64,000 bases of DNA from Papaver somniferum (lineage: Eukaryota > Streptophyta > Magnoliopsida > Ranunculales > Papaveraceae), in assembly GCF_003573695.1 (NCBI RefSeq), contig NC_039359.1, positions 88,702,566 through 88,766,565 of the forward strand, given 5' to 3'. The position numbers were made by a program, and so were the translations under genes. Of the stretch, positions 57,545 through 64,000 are shown piece by piece. Below the pieces are notes generated by a model, which worked only from the letters and a program-made list of their open reading frames with translations, ran no database searches and was not told where the DNA came from. The stretch's first letter is position 1, and every line of letters begins with the position of its first letter.

Positions 57545-60500
57545 ATAGCCACTCAAAGAGGCACAATACTCCAACCAAGTCAAGGTACAGCGGAAGAACA
57601 ACAGTTAGAAGTGGAAGAAGAGTTACAACAAGAAGTTATAGAACAAGAGGAACCGGTTGAACGAGAACCACCTTTTGAAGAAAAAGAAGCAGCAACGGGT
57701 GATGCACATTGTATACTCAAGGACTTGGCATCTCACAAGTTGGATACACAACAAGGGTGTATTCAAACAAACTCTACTTTTGAGATCAAGCCGGGGTTGC
57801 TTAAGGAATTACCAAAGTTCCATGGCATGGTGAATGAAGACCCAAACAAGCATCTTATGGACTTCCACGCCATTGTCACGTCCATGCTTCCAGCGGATGG
57901 TGCAATGTTGAAAGTTTTTCGATTCTCGTTGATGGATAGTGCTAAGGATTGGTTGTGTTATTTACCTCCCGGAAGTATCACAACATGGAATGGGTTGAAG
58001 AAACTCTTTTTAAAGAGGTATTTTCCTGCATCAAAGGCTACTCAAATTCGCAAGGAAATTTGCGGGATGAACCAAAATGTGGGAGAATCTTTATATGAAT
58101 ATTGAGAACGATACAAGAGATTGGTGGCAAGCTGCCCTCACCATCAATTCAGCGACGCGATGATTATTCAATACTTCTATGAAGGACTCCAATCAAGCAA
58201 TATGAATCTTCTTGATGCTGCGGGTGGTAGTGCACTAGTGAGCAAAACGGTGGCACAAGCTAGAGAATTGATTGAAAACATGGCAGAAAACTCCCAACAG
58301 TTCTTGAGTCGTGGTTCGAATGTGCTTCTTAGGAGAGTAAATGAAGTGAGCGAGGTGGAGGAACTTCGTCAACAAATGGGTAACATGACAGCTATGATGC
58401 AACAAGTTGCAGCCGCGGTGATACCAAGTTCTTCTCAAGGGTATGAAGACTCCAATGAACAAGCTAATGTGATCTTCCCAAATCAGCAAAGACCGTATGA
58501 TCCCTACTCCAACACTTACAATCCGGGATGGAGAGATCACCCCAATTTTAACTATGCGAACAAGCAAGGAGCGGTTCAACAACCTAATTTCAACCATCCG
58601 AGTGGATTTCAACCTCAACAACAACAATTCCAGCCGCGTCAACAATTTCACCCACCACCACAACAACAACAACCTCAAAATCTGGGGTCAAGTATGGAAG
58701 AGTTGATGAAATCTTTTATGCAAAGGACGGAGAGCACGGTTAAGGAGTTGCAAACTCAAGTTGGTTCTATGGCCATTGAGTTGAATCAATTAAAGGCACA
58801 AAATAGTGGGAAACTCCCTTCTCAACCTATTAACCCAAAAGGGGATGTGAATGCTATTACGTTGAGAAGTGGTACACAACTTGTGCAACCCGAAGTTACT
58901 GATTCGGGCAAGGTGGAAACACCAAAGGAACCTATTTTGGAGGAGAAGAATGAGGATTCTCCCCAAACTTCTGAGGTACCTATTCCTAACTCTAAAACTC
59001 CGGTTTCTACTTATGTTCCTCCTTTACCTTTCCCTCGCAGTTTCGCAAAGTCCAAGATGGAGGAACTAGAAAAGGAGATTTTAGACGTTCTAAGAAAGAT
59101 TCATGTGAACATACCGCTCGTAGATGCTATAAAGAAAATGCCAAAGTATGAAAAGGTGTTGAAGGACTTGTGTACCAACAAGAAAAGACTCAAAGACAAT
59201 GAAGTGCTAAGTGTGGGGGAGAATGCTTCGACAATCTTACAACACAAACTTCCACTGAAATGCAAGGATCCGGGTGCTTTGATATTCCCGTCACAATTGG
59301 TAACACTACATTTAACAAAGCTATGTTGGATTTAGGTGCATCCGTTAATGTTATGCCTGTGTCCATGTATAATTCACTTGAGTTAGGTCCTCTTAAAAAG
59401 TCTGGAATTGTGTTGCAATTAACCGATCGATCTAATGTTTACCCAATGGGTATTGTTGAGGATGTTCTTGTGCAGGTTAATCAACTTGTATTTCCAGCTG
59501 ACTTTTGCGTGTTAGAGATGAATAAAGGTTCACCGGACTCGTCTCTTCCATTGCTACTTGGGCGTCCCTTCATGAAAACGGCGAAAACCATTATTGATGT
59601 GGACAAGGGAGCGTTGACTATGGAGTTTGATGGAGAAATAATACGTTTCAATATTTTCGAGACGATGAGATATCCTAGTGATGTCCACTCTTGTTTCTCC
59701 ACTGATGTTATGGATACATTGGCACAACAAGTGTTCGAATTGAATGATGATGATGCCTTGGAAACCATTTTAACCACATCCATGGATAATGGTGTAGAGT
59801 GTGGTAATGAAGTCAAGGAAGCCCTTGGTGATCTTAATTCACTACAAGGATGCCCGAAAACTCATAATATCTCTTTTATTTCTTTACCATGCAACGATGA
59901 AAAACTTTTACCATCTATTGTTAAATCTCCAAAATTAGAATTGAAACCTCTCCCAAGTCACTTAAAGTACTTGTACTTGGGTGACAAGGAAGAGTTACAT
60001 GTGATTGTTTCTAACGATCTTAGTGAATTACATGAGCACAAACTTCTAAGGGTGCTTAGGAAGTACAAGACGGCTATTAGATGGACAATCATTGATATCA
60101 AGGGTATAAGCCCTGCCGTTTGTATGCATAAGATTCGTTTGGAGGACGATGCAAATCCTATAAGGGAAGCGCAACATCGTTTGAATCCTCCCATGATGGA
60201 AGTTGTGAAAAAGGAGATACTCAAGCTTTTGGAAGTGGGTGTTATATACCCCATATCTGATAGCAAGTGGGTAGGCCCGGTGCAAGTGGTACCAAAGAAA
60301 TCAGGTGTGACGGTGGTGGAAAATGATAAGAATGAATTTGTCCCAACTCGTGTGCAAACCGGTTGGAGGGTTTTTATTGATTATAGAAAACTGAATGCCA
60401 CCACTAGGAAAGATCATTTTCCATTATCTTTTATCGATCAAATGCTTGAACGTTTAGCTGGACACTCTTACTATTGCTTCCTTGATGGCTATTCAGGTTA

Positions 60501-62841
60501 TAATCAGATTGTGATCGCACCGGAGGATCAAGAGAAAACTACTTTCACTTTTCCGTTCGGTACTTTTTCTTATAGAAGGATGCCTTTTGGCTTGTGCAAT
60601 GCTCCAGCTACCTTTCAAAGGTGTATGATAAGTATCTTTTCAGAATATGTTGAAAACATTATCGAAGTGTTCATGGACGACTTTAGTGTCTTTGGTGATT
60701 CATTTGACCTTTGCTTGAACAATTTGTCACTAATCCTTGAACGATGTGTTGAAACAAATCTTGTGCTGAATTGGGAGAAGTGTCATTTTATGGTAACTCA
60801 TGGCATAGTTTTAGGCCATATAATATCTTCTAAAGGCTTGGAAGTTGATAAATCTAAGATTGACCTTATTCGTGCTCTAACCCCTCCCACTACGGTGAGG
60901 GAGATACGTTCTTTTCTTGGACACGCATGTTTTTATCGTAGGTTTATCAAGGACTTTTCCAAGATAGCGTCACCACTTTGTAATTTATTACAAAAAGATG
61001 TGGTTTTTAACTTTGATGAAAAGTGTGTGGAGGCATTCAATCGCTTGAAAGACTTTTGATTTCAACCCCTATCATTAAACCACCGGATTGGAGCAAGACT
61101 TTTGAGATCATGTGTGATGCAAGTGACTATGCGGTTGGTGCAGTGCTTGGGCAGCGTGTGGGGAAGATACCTCATGCTATTTACTATGCTTCTAGAACAT
61201 TAAATGAGGCCCAACAAAACTACAAACCACTGAAAAAGAGTTGTTAGTCATTGTTTTTTCTTTGGAAAAGTTTTGCTCTTATCTAATTGGTACAAAAGTT
61301 GTTGTCTTTTCTGATCATGCAGCACTTAGGTACTTGCTAATGAAGAAAGAAGCGAAACCGAGGCTCATACGATGGATTTTACTCTTGCAAGAGTTTGATA
61401 TTGAAATCAAAGACAAGAACGGAATTGAGAACACCGTTGCGGATCACTTGAGCCGTCTTACTGTGGACAAGGAAGTTATCCCATTGCATGAAAGCTTCCA
61501 GTATGAGCAACTATTCTCAATTGCCTTTGGAGAACCATGATATGCCGATATTGTTAATTACTTGGTGTATAAACAAATCCCAAAGAAATTGTCTCGTGCT
61601 GAGAGGGACAAACTTAAGAAGTTGGGAAACCAATATATATGGGATGATCCATACTTGTGGAAACATTGCAGCGACCAAGTAATAAGAAGGTGCGTTCCCG
61701 AATGTGAATTTAATTCTATATTGTATTTTTGTCACTCTTATGCTTGCGGAGGACATTTTGGGAGTAAGAGAACCGCTCACAAGGTGCTTGAAAGCGGTTT
61801 CTACTAGCCAACCTTGTTTAAGGATGCATATATATATTTTGTACAACTTGTGATAGGTGCCAAAGAATAGGCAATCTAGGTGCTCGAAAACAAATGCCAT
61901 AAACTTTTATTCAATTTATTGAAGTTTTCGATGTATGGGGTATTGATTTTATGGGTCCTTTTGTCAACTCCCATGGGAATTTTTATATCTTACTTGTTGT
62001 TGATTATGTCTCTAAATGGGTGGAAGCTAAGGCCACTCCAACTAATGATTCTAAAGTCGTTTCAGATTTTGTGCAAGCTAATATTTTTGCAAGGTTTGAA
62101 ACTCCAAGAGCCATAATTAGCGATGGGGGTTCTCACTTCAAAAACAGGTTCTTACAAAACTTGTTGAAGAAGTACAATGTGTCGCACAAGATTGCAACAC
62201 CTTATCATCCCCAAACAAATGGACAAGCCGAGGTTTCCAACCGAGAGGTGAAATCCATACTTGAGAAGACGGTGAATCCAACAAGGAAGGATCGGAGCAT
62301 GCGACTTAATGATGCTTTGTGGGCTTATAAAACCGCATACAAGACACCTATTGGGATGTACCCCTTTAGGCTTGTGTATGGTAAACCTTGTCACTTACCC
62401 GTGGAGATTGAGCATAAGACGTTTTGGGATATTAAGCAATGCAATATGGAGATGGATGGTGCTGGAAAGCAAAGGAAGTTACAACTCCAAGAGCTAGAGG
62501 AGCTTCGCAATGATGCATTTGAAAGCTCACGCATTTACAAGGAGAAAACGAAGGCATTTCATGATACTATGATTTCTAGAAAACAATTTTGTGTTGGGCA
62601 GAAAGTGCTTTTGTTTAATTCTCGCTTGCAATTATTTTCGGGTAAATTAAGGTCACGTTCGATTGGACCTTTCATTGTTACTAATGTGTTTTCTCATGGT
62701 GCAGTCGAAATTCGTAACATAGCTACAGGCAAGGAATTTAAAGTTAATGGGCACCGGCAGAAACCAGACTATGAGACCTTCTCTTCCGAAGTGGTGGAAG
62801 GAGTTAATTTTGTGGATGCAATCCCTCTGGAGGAGTCATAG
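57545..62841 (+). pseudogene. Athila-like gypsy gag-pol pseudogene
   Basis: Gag (from about 57545, ATA where a start ATG may have been; LLKELPKFHGM, FRFSLMDSAKDWL, LFLKRYFP) runs to ~59270. Protease follows (MLDLGASVNVMP, ~59320), then reverse transcriptase (IDYRKLNATTRKDHF, FPFGTFSYRRMPFGL, FMDDFSVFG, 60370-60690). RNase H comes next ([23 protein letters not shown]). The integrase has [30 protein letters not shown] and [12 protein letters not shown] (61730-62260). The element order and the ATRKDHFPL..IDQMLERLAG motif mark the Athila lineage. Stops occur at 58103-58105 (TGA), 61538-61540 (TGA), 61805-61807 (TAG) and 61900-61902 (TAA). One-nt losses occur near 59278, 61055, 61225 and 61835. 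The reverse-transcriptase core is intact, so the copy is old but not ancient. Confidence 0.92.
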
Positions 62842-64000
62842 AAAGCAAGGATATAGTCGGGCTGACGACTTTAAACCAAGCGCTAAGTGGGAGGCAACCC
62901 ACCGGTTTTGTATCTTTACCTTTATCTTTTTATTTTTTAAGTATTTTTTTCTTCATTTTTGCATATTATTTGCGTAATTTTCCACCTTGAACTTCACTTT
63001 GGATGAGTTAATTTACATTGAGGACAATGTAACGTTTAAGTGTGGGGGAGCATTTATATGTTTTTAGAGTTTGATGCCTTTTAGCAAAAAAAAAAAACAA
63101 AAAACAAAAAACAAAAATGATACTCCAAAACATAGAAATATGTGCCTTTAGGATGACACTAATAACCGATGTGGATGAAACCGTTTTGGTTACGGGTGTT
63201 GAGGAACCCATTAACTACAAGAGACATAATTATTCAAGTGTTAGAAATAATATGAAAGTTGTTACCATAGCTCGGAATATCACCATACCACTTTCTGTTT
63301 TTACTTTTGCAACCTTTATGTTATATCTATGTGATTTGGTGGGTCATTAACATCGACTTGTTATTGCTGTTAGGATGAAATAGTGTGATTGAGTCACTAC
63401 CAAAAAGAAAAAAAAAACAAAAAACAAAAGAGACCGACCAATTGACCAAACAGAATAAATTTGACACTTGGATAAAGCAATATATATGTGTCTCCCTGTC
63501 TCCGTCGCTTAAGCAAGTGTGGAGTGCAGGATCCAAGGGAACTATCATGTAATCTGCTGACAAGAAACATGCGCTTGGATCCACAAGATCCAATCATGAT
63601 GTTAATGAAAAAAAAATTGGAAAAAAAAAAGAAAAAAAATTATTTTATTGTGTTGAATAAAATCGATCACTGGTTCCCTTGTATATGCCAGTGAATTGAT
63701 CTAGAATTAACTTTGTCGACCGCTGGTTCCCTTGTATATGCCAGTTGTGTTGATATTAGAATTCAGACCAGTATCTCAATTAATTAGGATGCATAGGTTC
63801 ATCTTGGCAGTGACCTTCAGACAGATATGGGAAACATTGATCACTTTAGTAAACATCGCAACCATCTATATCTATTTCCATCTTCTTTATCTCTTCATTT
63901 GTGATTGTGGTTTGTTAGTTTCCGAGATTGTGGCTTGTTCGACTTTCTTAACAGAGCTTATTTATATATATTAATTTGGATTCATAACAAGGTACCTCCT
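62842..64000 (+). mobile_element. Athila-like 3' internal region (element continues past the window)
   Basis: It contains the characteristic post-pol block GCTGACGACTTTAAACCAAG and CGCTAAGTGGGAGGCAACCC (62862-62900), then ACATTGAGGACAATGTAACG with AAGTGTGGGGGAG (63014-63051), a known hallmark of this lineage. An A-rich run lies at 63085-63117. CTGGTTCCCTTGTATATGCC is repeated at 63669 and 63723 (54-bp period). No env-like gene or 3' LTR was seen before the window ends. Confidence 0.75.

Overview
The window is nuclear DNA from a flowering plant, most likely a eudicot. It is AT-rich, its genes have GT..AG introns, and most of the sequence is layered transposable elements (TEs) around a few host genes. 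The species cannot be named from the sequence alone. All splice sites, boundaries and repeat counts were read by eye, so coordinates of degenerate elements are approximate.

Layout. 1-628: flank, with a possible first exon of a minus-strand gene. 629-11044: three nested DNA elements. A TACAGTAAAAC-type element holds a Stowaway-like element (CTCCCTCCGTCCC ends), which holds a 9.4-kb Mutator-like element (MULE, 800-10248, 11-bp target duplication). The MULE carries a transposase gene (plus) and a Ulp1/SUMO-protease-like gene (minus), both damaged. 11045-13222: MITE-like pieces, including a ~1.5-kb inverted-repeat element full of GTTAACGAC motifs. 13294-19054: the one large intact host gene, NUF2 (kinetochore Ndc80 complex), with ten exons. 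19172-19520: an NRT1/PTR transporter gene fragment, antisense. 20681-21249 (minus): a two-exon LEA protein gene with three G-box/ABRE motifs and a TATA box upstream.

23008-42929: a same-strand chain of related Copia-type LTRs and internal regions (LTR - internal 3' part - LTR - gag-only internal - LTR). It is interrupted by a gypsy-LTR-like remnant, a 1963-bp hAT element carrying part of a ZIP metal-transporter gene, and an L1-type LINE. The internal regions have gag but no recognisable pol, and carry a conserved short ORF before the 3' LTR. 42930-45408: a truncated minus-strand Copia gag-pol. 45730-46188: an unidentified two-exon coding-like segment.

47154-53250: another copy of the same LTR family, split by a ~5-kb TIR element that carries fragments of at least three host genes (LRR receptor kinase, proteasome beta-3, ribosomal protein L10a). 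53559 to the window end: an Athila-like gypsy element with a ~3.8-kb 5' LTR, a tRNA-Asp-type primer site and a degenerate gag-pol. Its 3' LTR lies beyond the window.

Only NUF2 and the LEA gene look functional. The TE reading frames are decayed, often by G-to-A type changes (Trp codons to stops, catalytic Asp to Asn) and by 1-nt indels, as expected for old, methylated TE DNA.
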